From positions 12,575,064 to 12,639,063 of the forward strand of contig OX637397.1 of the NCBI GenBank assembly GCA_951799425.1: 64,000 nucleotides of DNA, in the 5' to 3' direction. Made by a program: the position numbers and the translations under genes. Below are positions 1 through 12,600 of this stretch, piece by piece. This stretch comes from Ilex aquifolium. Taxonomy: Eukaryota; Streptophyta; Magnoliopsida; Aquifoliales; Aquifoliaceae. Within the stretch, counting starts at the first letter, position 1; each line of letters starts with the position of its first letter. The notes under the pieces are model-generated. The model had not been told where the DNA came from and did not search any database. It was given only the letters and a program-made list of their open reading frames with translations.

Positions 1-51
1 CCGTTAATAACCAATGTTATATATATACCTTATGCATATATACACTCCATA

Positions 52-172
52 CAACTTTTTTTTTTTGTTTTGGTGGGGGAAGGAGGGAGGAAGGGGGCTT
101 GAACCCTTGACCTCAAGAAGGCAAAACTTTCACAATGTAAAGAATACCATTAGACCAAAGATCCATTGATAT
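52..172 (-). repeat. tRNA-derived SINE
   Basis: Read on the minus strand, this stretch begins near a pol III A-box-like sequence (TGGTCTAATGG, about 155-167). About 50 nt on comes a B-box-like sequence (GGGTTCAAGCC, about 97-107), then a C/T-rich body and an A-rich tail (a T-run at 55-66 on the plus strand). This order is the standard layout of plant tRNA-derived SINEs. The tRNA-like part cannot fold into a normal tRNA gene and no anticodon arm is convincing, so I do not call it a tRNA. No clear target duplication was found. Confidence 0.55.
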
Positions 173-839
173 CCATACAACTACTCAATTTAATATATAA
201 ATAAACACAAAAGTAAATATAATCAACATTTTCAAAAACATAGAAATATTTTCATATCCAAAAAAACAATCCCACGAGTTAAACAAAATGTAAAGTATGT
301 ACTTTTATAAAACATAACGATCTATGAGTACAAGAAATTAATGCAAAAAGTTGAACATTTTTCCCGAACTATCTACTCTCACAGTAACATCTGAAAAAAA
401 TATAAAATTATTGTTACTATACTGAAATAATATTTATATACATATATACAATAAAGAACTAAAACAAGTTAGAATATACATCAACAGAGGGCCACACAAT
501 ATTTCTCTGAACGGCTTGTCAAATTATGTAAATGACATATAAACGAGTCATATCGTATACATTTTTTATAATTAGTTTCACCAATACCTAATTTGTTTAT
601 AATCGCATCGTGACGGGTTCACTCGTTTACTAAACAGGTGGTTTAAGGAAGACACAAACCCACTAATTTTATGTCGTGTTAACGGGTCGTGTCATATTTT
701 GACACTCCTAATTTTGATATAAAAACTTGACTTTTTAGAGTTTAATTTTTTTTTCTTTGAACTAGAAATTGTCTTTTGATATTAAACTACGTAATTTTAT
801 GAAATATTACTTGTAACATGAAAAATAGTTGTTGCCAAT

Positions 840-1206
840 ACAAATTTTTTTTTAGAGTTTTTCTTTTTTAAACTATGAACTATTTTTTTTATCTAAAACA
901 ACATTTTAATATTTTATGAAATATTATATACGACAGGAAAAATGGTTGCCATAAATATAAAAAATTCTTTTGAATTTATAAATATTATTTGAGGCAGGAA
1001 AAACAGCTGTCTCAAATACAATTTTTTTTTTGAGTTTATGACACTATTTACGGCAGAAAAAATAACTGCCACAAATATTAACACAAACACGCTTTTTGTG
1101 ATGGCAAACACAGCCGTCACAAAAAATTGTCTTAAATACGTCTTTTGTGACGGCGAACACATCTGTCGTAAAAAATTTGTCACAAAAGCCCCTTTTTGTT
1201 GTAGTG
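840..1206. mobile_element. Terminal and subterminal part of a CACTA (En/Spm)-type DNA transposon
   Basis: The segment ends at about 1192-1206 with CTTTTTGTTGTAGTG, the complement of the CACTACAACAAAAAG terminus of plant CACTA elements. Inside it are degenerate direct and inverted copies of a short motif (GACGGC/GACAG... with TGCCACAAAT or TGTCACAAA), repeated about every 60 bp from about 930. Such clusters are the subterminal transposase-binding repeats of this superfamily. The opposite CACTA end is not visible upstream, so the other terminus is outside the window or lost. No transposase is encoded here. The two short ORFs across this stretch are by-products of the repeats. Confidence 0.5.
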
Positions 1207-2150
1207 GCAGCTTGACATGCCGCACTGACTGCAATTGCATAACAGCACCCTAGGAAAAAAAATTGTGTTAATAACCTAGTTATTTTTAATTTATATTTAA
1301 CACAAAATGTTAACTTCTAGTAAACTTACGACAACCTTGTTGGTCTCTGATTGAAGGCAGCACATCAGGCCTACTGAAATGCCAGCTAAATGATTCATGT
1401 CAATAAAGAAATCAGTATATAAAAATTTCTGTTAGAGCTCCCCAAATAAAAAAATAGATTATCAAATCTTCAACAATTCTAATAAAATAGTATGCTTTTA
1501 TAACTTTTTTTTTGAGTACGGTGTTTAAATTAATGCGAGGCACAAATAATTCTAATATGATTAACTCGTCAAAACATCTTTAATCTCCATTCTCTCATCT
1601 ATGTCACAATAGATCCTTTGTTCACATAAGTTATAGAAAAATGAAAAAGGAAAAAGCAAAACAACTCCCTTTCATGTAAGGACAATAACATGATACTCTA
1701 ATCATTAGGATCTAACACGAAACCCATTTGAAACACCCTACAACTCTCTCTCTCTCTCTCTCTAACTCGAACACTTGGTCTATACACAAAAAATATCATT
1801 CTCTCCACAATTCTTATTATACATAAATCAAAAAAAGTTTAAATTACCCACATACGGATTTGTCATCGTCTCTCATAACCTACACTTACATAGATTCGTT
1901 ATCTTGTTATACATTGCACGTTGGATCGAAAAGTTATTGATTTTTTTTAACTAATAGTTTATTAATTTTTTATTTTTATAAATATTCTTTATTCTAATTC
2001 AATTTACTATCTATTGTGAAGGTGAAAATTATTAGACTATTTGGAAGATGAACAAAGAGTTGTGTAAAATTTCCTATTTATCAGGTGCTACTGTTCCATT
2101 GTAATTGTACTTGGTAATAAAGTAGGTTATTATCTTTGTTCAATTGTCAT
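1207..2150. other. AT-rich spacer with a CT microsatellite
   Basis: No coding potential on either strand. A perfect (CT)n run lies at about 1744-1763. Otherwise this is AT-rich sequence up to the edge of the Athila-type element. Confidence 0.6.
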
Positions 2151-4087
2151 TGACTTGATCCGAAATGTGTACATCAAAGTGCAGACGGTCAAGTTGTAGT
2201 AATAATCCGGTTTGAGTCCGGAGTCGAATCCACAGGGAACTCTTGTTGGTATTTTTGAGATAAGCAGTGGTGGAGACCTATTGATTGTAACCCTTGAGAT
2301 TTGTTGTGAAGTGTGATTTTTCCTGGACAGAATATAAAATTCTTTCCAAGAGAATTTTCTTAACAAACTATGAGATAAGCTCTAATGAAAAAGAGTCACT
2401 CTTTAGTTCAAGGATTTGGACATGTAGTTAATTATACGGTTTGTTATAATTGTGCTTGGTAACTCAATTAACTCCCGTGTCAACAACAAGTTAATCGGAA
2501 GATAAAGATGAACTATGAGAATTAAGAATATGATTCCGATGTCTTTCTAGAAGTTTACAATAATTGTCTGTGCCGAGACTTAACCCGTCTACAAACAAGC
2601 AAGTGTTTCTACAAGACATCCAACCATGACATTAATATTCCATTCTTTAAGTGAAGCATAATAATGGAGAGGATTGAAGGGTAGTCATGAAGATCTAGCC
2701 GGGGTACTTGCCTTGAACCGATGAATCTTTCTATGCAAGAGTCATCCATGTCATAGAAAGAGCCCACGGTTATACAAAGTACCTTAGCTTTGCTAGATGC
2801 AATCAATCATCCAATAAGCAAGGAGAAATAAACGTTAAGCATAAGAACAATGCACAAATATAATTTCCGGATAATTTATACATGTCATTCTCCTCTTACT
2901 AAAGAGTGAATGAGAAACTACTCACTCTTCATGGCTTTGGTAAAGCTAGAAAAGTGAGTGATGTTCATCCCTCTAAGTAGAGGACTTACAAAATGAAATA
3001 ACAATAAACAAGGAGCCAATCTTTAACAAAGAATGAGTGAATCACGTTCCACCCTTCACGGCTTTGGTAAAGCTCTAGAAAAGTGGAAGAGTTTCACTCC
3101 TCTAAGAAAGAAAGAAGCTCAATCAATGGAAGTGAAGTACATAAACAAATAAAAGTAGAAGAAAGCTAGTCACAATTGGAGGGTGGCTTGCTCAACCAAG
3201 AAATGGAGGGTTGCTTCCTCAACCAAAAGATGAACTAACTCCCTTCTATGCATGGAAGTGAAAGCATAAGCATAAAACTACTTTTATAACAAGCTAAGAG
3301 ATGTTGGACTAAAGCCACACTAATCTCTAAAATAACTACTTTATACAAGGAAATGTAAGCTAAATCTACAATATGAGTGGGAGTCTAAGCCTCCATCAAG
3401 CTCCCTACTTGGTTCCTTTTGTTCTCCAACAATGGGAGTATTTATAGGCAAGAGGAGGAGACAAGAGGGGGTGAAGGAATAGTGTATGCCGCCCAAGTCC
3501 AAGTGAAAACCCAACTACTTTTCAGCCAGTCTGTGGAGAACGTTCGAACGTGAGTTGGCGTTCGAACGTTGTCTCTGTTTTTGCCTTTTGGTCGTTCGAA
3601 CGTTATCTGCCGTTCGAACGTTTCTTCTGTCTTTGCATTATGGGCGTTCGAACGCCAGATGTGCTTTGATCCTCTCACTCGAGTAGTCTGTGGTCTTCTG
3701 TGAAGTTCAGTTCCACACTCTATACAGTAGTCTGGTCCTCAATCAACTCAAGTGCACGTTCGAACGTGAGTTGGTGTTCAAATGTGGCACTCAAGTGCCT
3801 CAGAGCTTCAGAGTCTTCTTTCCTAGCTGCAACACGCCTTCTCTCAGCAGTCATGTCTGCTACAGTTCAATGTGGACGTTCGAACGTGAGTTGACGTTCG
3901 AACGTTCTGGCTGTACTCCAAGCTTCTCCAATTTTGTGCCCTATTGTGCTGGTGTTACATTCAAGTGTGATTGTTGTTGTTTTTAATCTTGTTCAGTTTA
4001 GGGCCTGAAATGACATCACTTAAACTCCATCAAATTACAATTAGTCTTAAAACGGCATAGTAAAATGCTAATTTTAAGTGCTAATCA
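2151..4087 (-). repeat. 3' LTR of the Athila-type element
   Basis: This repeat of 1937 bp is the downstream LTR in element orientation and pairs with 14427-16343 at about 95 percent identity in the stretch compared by eye. Palindromic CGTTCGAACG copies cluster at about 3538-3905. Short ORFs rich in Phe-Glu-Arg across this stretch are translations of that palindrome, not genes. Confidence 0.9.
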
Positions 4088-4102
4088 CACTCCCCAACCT
4101 AA
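4088..4102 (-). promoter_or_regulatory. Polypurine tract of the Athila-type element
   Basis: Minus-strand AGGTTGGGGAGTG lies directly against the start of the 3' LTR, where plus-strand DNA synthesis is primed. Confidence 0.65.
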
Positions 4103-5931
4103 ATATTGCTAGTCTCTAGTAATACAAAAAAAAAATCTACTCCTAATGCCATTTTCGTAGGTCATCCGATTGCATTTAACTTATGCAATAAGCCGTTGAA
4201 CCACTAGGTTTACCCTAGCGGATGAGTGTTGTCTCGTGAGAGTTTTCAGTGAAACTACCCACAAACTTCAATCTAACAGATGTGTATGTGAGATTGCTGA
4301 TTAAAGTAAATTAGCATCATGGTCGTTGGGACACCCAACTCTCAATTTTGACTTATATCCCGCATGTCCCTATTTCATAGGTATCTATTCTATGCAAAAA
4401 TTAGCATCTGTTACATTGGTATTTGGAATTCCTTGTGCAGTAGGAATGATCATTCTAGCAGCAAGAATCATTATATAACAAACACTCCATTTTACCACCT
4501 TCCATGGATAGTTTTGATTTCACAAACCTCTCGTAGAATGCTCTCAACAAAAGTTCGCTCCGATTATAGTGACTTGTTTCTCACGGGTCATGTGATCAGA
4601 AGGTGGCCAATCGAAAAATCACATGCACAATTAGGAAGGGAGTGAAATTTAAGGAAGCAATTAATCATGTTTGGCATAATCTCATGAAAGAATATTGACG
4701 CAATTTAAAGTAATACCATTTACCATACCCAGTTTTGATTGACGACATATGCATGCAACAGACTTGAGATCAATTAGGGCTTTTCATAGGTTGTAACGTG
4801 GCCAGAGGTTAGTGGCTAACGAAATGACGTCAAAAGTATTCAAGAGCTATCCTCTGTTTATGTAGTGTAGCACACCTCTTTCTAGTTTTTCGATATTTTT
4901 GCCCAGAGATGATATTTCTTTCTTTCATTTTTCTCATTTTTCACTTTCTTGGCAATTTCTTGCCTTTTTGCTTCTTTTTTGTTTCAATTGTTCCCATCGA
5001 CTCTTCTTGAATGGTAGCCTCGAATGCCTTTTTCCCTTTTTTTTCTTGTATTTCTGTATCATATTGATTTAAAAGAGGATGCAAGAAAATTAGATAGCAA
5101 AGGTATGTCAAGTATGTTTTCTTGTGGCTTTGTAATCATACGAGTTTATCGAAGAAGAAATCATACATTGATGGCTCAAGCATGGCGAACATGGGACATA
5201 TTTTGTAAAAGAAATGGCTAAGGCTCAATATCAGATCAAAGATGGCCTAAGATCATTTCTCAAGCATGTGCACATGTATGTGTCGTATGCGAAGGTTCCC
5301 TGTGGGATATGTCAATAGATCACTTTTAAGTGCGTCAATCAAAGCAAAGTTAATGAGATTATTCAAAAATTGAGAGTGAAAGACCTTACTTGAGTAAACA
5401 TTGATTGTTTCTCGAAATCATCGTAAGGCTCTACACTTACCATGGTATCCTTTGTTATCTCCACTGTTTATGTCGGGTTTTCCAGGGAATGTCGGTTATA
5501 TACCGATTCCATTTTCGAGTCCGATCATCCTGTACTTTGAAAATAACAAGTATCGATGCACATTTCACAATTTAAGCATAGAAAGAATACCAATTTTCCA
5601 AGAAATGTGGTTTTAAGTCTCGGTTGATAGGTTGCGGTGTCAAACCGATTATGTGCGTAGTTACTTTAACAAACATTCTTAACATCCACATTCGTTCCAT
5701 CATATATCAGTATTAAGCTAAATCTACATATGCATTTAAAAAAAATAAAAGTGATAAATTGAACCATTCATTTCACAAAATATTGTCGTTTAACATCAAC
5801 ATCAATGATCCAATTCATCCACAATCACACAAAAACTTACAATATCTTTAACAACTACCAAAGAAGAAACTCATAAAAAGAAGCAATAAACACACAAAAA
5901 CTATAATCAAGAACAGGAATCCCTCTCTCTC
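4103..5931 (-). other. Non-coding 3' interior of the Athila-type element
   Basis: There is no convincing coding sequence between the accessory frame and the polypurine tract. T-rich stretches and a CT microsatellite (about 5922-5940) are present. Length and position fit the long untranslated 3' interior of Athila elements. Confidence 0.6.
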
Positions 5932-7359
5932 TCACTCTCCTCCATGTCCACTAGCTCCACCCCTCAGAAGGCCAAGGATCTCCTCCTGCTGTCGGAGAAT
6001 CTTGTCTTGGTTGGCCTCGATGCCAATCATAATGTCTCTCAGTGATCTCCGACTGCTAGTGCTGGGGCCTGCCTCCTGTGGTTGTTCTCTCTCTTCCTCC
6101 ATCTCTCTCTCCTCCTCTGCATCAAGCTCTTCTTGCACCTCGTCCACTCCATGAGTAGGGGGCATCTCCTGTCTGGCCGTCGGGCCGCCACTATGACCTT
6201 GGCTCCTCCTAAAGGATACCTTGTTAAGTGGCCCCATTGGCTTTTGAATCTCCATCTCTGGCTTCACCCTAACCCCATGGTCTTTGCATATTTCAATCAC
6301 TAGGGTGTCGAAGGGAAGTGAATTCTGTTTCACGTCACACCCTTTCTTCATCTCTGTCAAAACTAGGGAGGGGAGGTCGATGCTTTGCCCTTTTCCTATT
6401 GCATACAATAGTCGGGCCATGTCGGGGAGGATTTCATTTTTTCTTCCTAACGGAGCAAAGTTGGCAACCGCAATCAGATTCAACATTTTATATTTATCAG
6501 TCAATTCTCCTTGTTTGAAGAATTTCTTCCCAGTCCAAGAAAAATTAGGCACTCCAGTCAGTTCCTTCCCCACCTCATTCATTGCCACGTTCTTTCTCGG
6601 GGGATAGGCGGGACGTGGTACCCGAGGCACTTCTTGCCTTATCCCCCAAATGTAATCCTCATCTACGTCCACATGGACTCCCCTTACATATGTTCTAATT
6701 GCCCCGTCGATGATCTCGGCGTTGGAGTAAAACTCCCGCACCAAGTCGACCACGGCCTCCTCGCCGTTCCTCAAATAAAACAACCACCCCCTCCTCTCCA
6801 TATCCGCAAAGATCCCCAACTCCGCAAATTCAGCCAAGATCAAATCCCGTTCACAAACTATGACTTTATTTTGGTAGAACTTTTCATACCTGTCAGCTTT
6901 TAGAGCCGTAGGGAATCGGGTTTTGTCATACCTCCTCACAATGGGTCTTCCTTCTCTTTCTTCGACCACCTCCTCGACGAAGTTGGGTTCTTGGGTTTTT
7001 GGATTGCGCCTAGCAGGGAGCTTGACTCTTGGCATGATGGTTTCGGTTTTTTGAGTTTGAGGGCTTTGAAATCTTGAATTTCTTTGTGAAAATGGAGATT
7101 TTTGATATGAGAATAATCTTGGGAGGGTTGATTTTAGGTAAAAAGGGGGAATGGTAGGTGTTTTGGGGTCTGGGTAGTGAAGGGCCAAGGGTTTTTTCGA
7201 TTTTTGGGTGGTTTTGAAATGAAGAAGACGAACCAGGCTTTTATAGCCTGAGTCGTTACGTTCGAAAGTGTCTAGAAGGATTTTAAACAGATCGTTCGAA
7301 CGTGGTTGTCGTTCGAACATGGTGAGCTCCCAGTACTTTTGAGTTCTGTCAGAGGCCAT
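5932..7359 (-). pseudogene. 3' accessory reading frame of the Athila-type element (putative plant transposon protein domain)
   Basis: This is an open 475-residue frame in element orientation downstream of integrase, where Athila elements carry their extra (sometimes called env-like) frame. The likely native start is the internal Met at about 7035 (MPRVKLPAR). The part before it is a translation of LTR-like palindromic sequence. The middle 200 residues resemble the putative plant transposon protein family found in such elements. The C end is Glu-rich, probably coiled coil, and Ser/Arg-rich. I see no signal peptide or membrane segment, so there is no direct support for an envelope role. Confidence 0.6.
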
Positions 7360-7766
7360 AGTACTATAAGTTCATTTCGTTCAAACGGTCTATTGGCGTT
7401 CGAACGGGCTGAGCTCCTAGTACTTTTAAGTTTCATCAGGAGCTTCATCAGAGGTTGAGTACTATAAGCAGCTGACGTTCGAACGTCACTTGGCGTTCGA
7501 ACGTTGAATCAAAAATCAAAAAATTTATGCACTACACTATACACAATCAAAGAGGGCTAAACACACAAGTTTAAACCAAAAACCTATGGCGTCTCAGGAT
7601 AAGTTCCTACCCACGCTTCAGGTTGGTATTCTGGGACATTCCTTACTTGGCCCATATTTTCATTTCAGTCAAAAGAGTTTGTACAAGAAGATTTTTACAC
7701 TTTTTACAAAAATTCGGACCTTCGGCTTTCATTCCAACAAAAGTACAATTTCCTATAGAAATTAAT

Positions 7767-8057
7767 CTAATCAGAGTCTCCCTCTGTGTCTGTGTAGTTC
7801 GGACAACCAGTGACTCTCCCAATTTCCTCTCTCACAAACCGGTTAAGCAAAGTACCGGAATAACATGGCGTATCAGGGTAATCCTTACTCAGTCCATTCA
7901 TTATCCAGTCTAATCGATCGAGTGCGCGACCGGAGATTGGTTCAGAACACTGGTTGTATCTTTTCTCGTGAAAGACTCTGCCACACTGTTTACAAGCACC
8001 AAGTCTTTTGGCACGACGGCGTTTGGCAAATGTCCTTCTGCCATAGAGGGGTTTCAC
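7767..8057 (-). pseudogene. Small CxxC-containing reading frame in the Athila-type element
   Basis: This 96-residue frame lies between integrase and the larger 3' reading frame. It is very basic at its N end, then has CKQCGRVFHEKRYNQC, a possible zinc-binding cluster, and an acidic tail. Its function is unknown to me. It may be a nucleic-acid-binding accessory protein or only part of a longer decayed frame. Confidence 0.4.
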
Positions 8058-8797
8058 TTGTGTTTTCTTGGATTTCGGCTTTCCTTACCAGTCTTGCTTT
8101 TCTCATGATTACAGTATGCACATCAGATGAAAAAGTGCGTAAAACTCCTAGACTAAACCAAAAAATTTTAACATCCATGATTTCTAAGCTTTAAGACTCA
8201 CTATCTGGTTCTTTAACGTCTGTCAGTCACAAAGACGATTGAAGCTGACTCACAGACATAATCTTCAATTTATACAAAGTAAGGTACATAAAATGATCAG
8301 AACAACAACAACAACCGTAAAAACAACAACCAAAATTTTAAAAATTTACGCGCAAATATGAACTGTAGTTCTCACCCCCAACCTAAACTGAACATTGTCC
8401 CCAATGTTTCGAATTTACCAGTTCACAGATCTTGGAGATGAGGTTGAATGGTAGAGATCTGTTCATCTGCTGAAACCTACAAATAAAAATACACGAATTA
8501 CTCATCTGTGCGCAGATCTGGGTTTCGGATAGGCTGAAAATCCTTGTGTGTGAGTGCGAACAAGAGAAGGACACCCGTGAGCAAATATAAGATTAAAATG
8601 CAAAACATGAAGCAAAAGATTGTGTTTGTGGAGTGTGTGGTCATGGGTTGTTTATCAGATAACAGAGAAAACGAAGAAGAAGAAGAAGAAGAAATGGGGG
8701 GGCCAACAGCGGCGGCTGGGAGAAAAAAAAAAGAAAAAAAGTGGGTGCCTTATATAGGCGCCCCAATGGGTCGGGTTGGGTTAAATTTTTCCTGACC

Positions 8798-10130
8798 CTA
8801 TCCATTTGAGTGTCGGCAGGCACGAATCTCAGAGGAGTATTCTGGTTCCATTAAAAGAATGGTTTCCACATTTTTAACAAAATCCTCCAAAAATGGTTTC
8901 AACCGCTGACCATTAACAGTAAAGATATTACCGTTCGATGGATTATCCACTTCAACTGCTCCATGTCCAAACACTTTTTTGACAATGTAAGGTCCAGTCC
9001 ATCTTGACTTCAACTTACTAGGAAAGAGGCGGAGTCTTGAATTAAATAACAAGACTTTTTGATAAGGCTCAAAAGATTTTCGCACAATATTTTTGTCATG
9101 AAAAATTTTCATCCTGGTTTTAGCAATCTTAGCATTTTCATATGCTTCATTTCTCAATTCCTCCAATTCATTTATCTGAAGTTTTCTTGCAAGTCCAGCC
9201 TTGTCCAGGTTAAAGTTCATTGCTTTAATAGCCCAGTATGCCCTATGTTCCAATTCTACAGGTAGGTGACACGGCTTTCCATAGACTAATCGATAAGGAG
9301 ACATGCCTAAAATTGTTTTAAAAGCAGTACGGTATGCCCAGAGTGCATCAGTTAGTCTTAACGACCAATCTTTGCGGTCTGAATTCACCATTTTTTCCAA
9401 AATTAATTTGATCTCCCGATTAGCTAGTTCAGCTTGTCCACTGGTCTGTGGGTGATAAGGGGTTACAATTTTGTGAAAGATCAAGTATTTTTTCATCAAA
9501 TTCCAGAAGGGACGATTACAAAAATGAGCACCCTCATCACTTATGATTGATTTTGGAATTCCAAACCAGGACAAAATATTTTCTTTCAAAAACTTGATCA
9601 CTGTTTGGTGATCATTGTTTCGGCATGGAATTGCTTCAACCCATTTGGATACATAGTCTACAGCCACTAAAATGTATAGATAGCCAAAGGAAGGGGGAAA
9701 CGGTCTCATAAAATCGATGCCCCAACAGTCAAAATTTTCAATTACCAGAATGGGGTTTAAGGGTATCATGTTTCTTTTAGAAATGTTTCCCAACCTTTGG
9801 CATCTATCGCAAGTTAAACAAAAGGCATGAACATCTTTGAAAAGTATGGGCCAGTAAAATCCACACTGCAATATTTTTGCAGCGGTTTTTCTTGATGAAA
9901 AATGGCCACTGCATGCTTCAGAATGACAAAATGTTATTACCTGGCTGCTTTCATGAGCGAGGATGCAACGCCTTATGATTTGATCCTTACAGTACTTGAA
10001 TACGTAGGGATCCTCCCAAAAGAAGTTACGAACCTCCCTCTGAAATTTCTTTTTGTCCATCATGGTAAAGGATGGAGGGAGTGTACCAGTAGCAAGGAAG
10101 TTAGCAATATCCGCGTACCATGGTGTCTTA
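8798..10130 (-). pseudogene. Integrase region of the Athila-type element
   Basis: The zinc-binding HHCC part (H...H, CLTCDRCQ near 9800-9830) is followed by the DDE core (GIDFMRPFP, then SDEGAHFCN near 9510-9550, then the catalytic Glu region) and a C-terminal region without a clear chromodomain. Lack of a chromodomain fits the Athila/Tat branch. Fossil part. Confidence 0.85.
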
Positions 10131-10700
10131 TCAATCATGAACAGTTGCTCATCGGGGAATTTCTCATTGATTGGTAGTCCATCCTCACAAAATTCATATG
10201 TTAGTCTGGACAGATGATCTGCCACCACATTCTCGACACCTTTCTTGTCCTTGATGACAAGATCAAACTCTTGGAGCAAGAGTATCCATCTCAAGAGTCT
10301 TGGCTTGGCGTCCTTCTTTGTGAGCAAGAATTTTAGGGCTGCATGGTCAGTGAATACAGTAACAGAAGAACCAACAAGATAAGACCGGAATTTTTCCAGC
10401 GCAAAAACTACAGCAATCAATTCTTTTTCAGTTGTTGAATAATTCATTTGAGCATCATTCAAAGTTTTGCTTGCATAGTAAATCACATGGGGTTTCTTAT
10501 CTTTCCTTTGTCTCAATACAACAGTTACAACATAATCACTTGCATCACACATTAGTTCAAATGGTAGATTCCAGTCAAGGGGTTGCATTATTGGAGCAGA
10601 AATTAACATGCCTTTCAGCTTGTCAAAGGCTTTCTGGCATGCTTCATTCCAATCAAAGATTACGTCCTGACTTAGAAGATGACACATGAGTTTTGCTATG
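10130..10700 (-). pseudogene. RNase H region of the Athila-type element
   Basis: The segment reads through the gypsy RNase H motifs: a CDASDY start with the first catalytic Asp, [20 protein letters not shown] with the catalytic Glu region, and [10 protein letters not shown]. It ends with the VADHLSRL motif that precedes integrase. Fossil part. Confidence 0.85.
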
Positions 10701-11480
10701 GTACTGAAATCTTTTATGAATCTCCAGTAGAAACCTGCATGCCCTAGGAATGATCAGACCTCCTTTACAGTCTTAGGGGCAGACAAATTTTCAATCAGAT
10801 CTATTTTTGCCTTGTCTACTTTCATGCCCTCAGACGACATAAAGTGACCAAGGACAATGCCTTGTGTTACCATGAAATGACATTTTTCCCAATTGAGCAC
10901 TACATTGGCTTCCTTACATCTGATTAGCACTTTCTCCAGATTGGTCAGCACAAATCAAAGGAGTCACCATATATAAAGAAATCATCCATGAATACTGCCA
11001 AAAAAACTTCAACCATATCACTGAACAGGCTTAGCATACACCTTTGGAATGTTGCAGGAGCGTTACAAAGTCCAAATGGCATCCTTTGGAATGCAAAAGT
11101 ACCAAAGGGGCAAGTGAAGGTTGTTTTCTCATAATCATCTAGTGCTATCTCAATTTGATTGTATCCAGAATACCCATCTAGAAAATAGTAGAATGCATGG
11201 CCTACAATTCTTTCTAGGACTTGGTCAAGAAATGGAAGGGGAAAATAATATTTTCTAGTGACCAAATTGAGTTTTCGATAATCGATGCACATTCGTCATC
11301 CTATGAAGACTCGAGTTGGTACTAGTTCATTTGCATTATTTTTTACCACTGTGACCCCAGAATTTTTGGGCACAACTTGGGTTAGACTAACCCACCTGCT
11401 GTCAGAGATGGGAAAGATTATCCCTGCATCTAAGAGCTTGAGTACCTCAGTTCTCACCACTTCCTTCATGTGAGGGTTTA
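10700..11480 (-). pseudogene. Reverse transcriptase region of the Athila-type element
   Basis: RT motifs are readable: CIDYRKLN, the FLDGYSGYNQI block, PFGLCNAPATFQRCM, and the catalytic FMDDF, which is the plant gypsy form of YXDD. Sequence and order place it in Ty3/gypsy. Fossil part. Confidence 0.85.
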
Positions 11481-11799
11481 GTCGTCACTGCATTTGACGA
11501 GAGGGTTTTGAACCTTCTTCAAGGTATATAGCATGATTGCAGATCAACGGGCTTATACCTTTCAAATCAGCGATGGTCCACCCAATGGTGTTTTTATGGC
11601 TTTGAAGAACTTCAATCAATTTAGACTCTTGCAAGTCTATGAGCTTAGATGAAATTACCACTGGGTATGACTCGTCCTTTCCTAAGAATGCATATTTGAG
11701 GTCAGATGGGAGAGGTTTCAATTCAGGCTTTGGTGGCCTAACACTTGATGAGATTGGCTTTGTGCCACTTGGTGAAATCTCTTCGAATTTGGAGGCTCA

Positions 11800-12600
11800 T
11801 GTCTCAACAGCATGAGTAGGGCAACTTCGTGGATTTGGGTCATCATCTGTTGTTTCAAATGAGATGAACTCTAGCAGAGAAGATTCAGTAGGGTCCTCAC
11901 AGAATGTGTCATTCAGATGTTCGTGTATCAAAGATTCAATGGAGTTTATTTCCCTTTCTTCCTTTTCTTCTTCTGGATGTTTAGCAATATTGAAAATGTT
12001 CAGTTCGAGAGTCATATTCCCAAAAGTTAATTTCATGACTCCATTCCTGCAATTGATTAGTGCATTGGAAGTTGCTAGGAAAGGTCGACCAAGAATGACG
12101 GGAATTTGGTTCTCCGAATGTATTGCTAGCTGAGTATCCAGAACAACGAAGTCAACAGGGAAGACAAAGTTGTCCACTTGGACAAGCACATCTGTAACAA
12201 TGCCTCTAGGGGTTTTGACAGATCTGTCGGCCAACTAGAGTGTGACACAAGTGGGTTTGAGTTCACTCAGACCCAACTGTTGGTAGACAAAGTAGGGTAG
12301 CAAATTAACACTGGCTCCAAGGTCTAACAGTGCTTGTTCAATTCTGAAATTTCCAATGATACATGACACAGTCGGACACCCTGGGTCTTTGTATTTTGGA
12401 AGGGTTTTGTGTTGAAGAAGGGCACTGGCTTGTTCTGTTAGGAATGCTCTTTTTTGGACATTCTGGCTTCTCTTAACTGTGCACAAGTCTTTTAGAAACT
12501 TGGCATAAGACGAAACTTGTTTGATTGCGTCCAGAAGTGGGATGTTGATATTTACTTGCTTAAAAAGCTCGTAAATTTCAGGCTGATTTTTCAACTTCTG
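11800..12600 (-). pseudogene. Aspartic protease region of the Athila-type element
   Basis: This region carries the active-site motif LLDLGASVNLLP near 12290-12340 and the downstream VILGRPFL motif near 12090. Both are typical of retropepsin-like domains in Ty3/gypsy elements. It lies between gag and RT as expected. Fossil part. Confidence 0.8.

Noticed and set aside
52-172. tRNA gene on the minus strand
   Set aside because: A-box and B-box are present, but no cloverleaf or anticodon arm can be drawn and an A-rich tail follows; a SINE fits better.
3442-3986. ORFs in the LTRs on both strands with repeated Phe-Glu-Arg phrases
   Set aside because: They come from the CGTTCGAACG palindrome clusters in the LTR and have counterparts in the other LTR; they are not genes.
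5932-7359. Envelope protein in the Athila-type element
   Set aside because: No signal peptide, transmembrane segment or cleavage motif is visible; the central part fits the putative plant transposon protein family instead.
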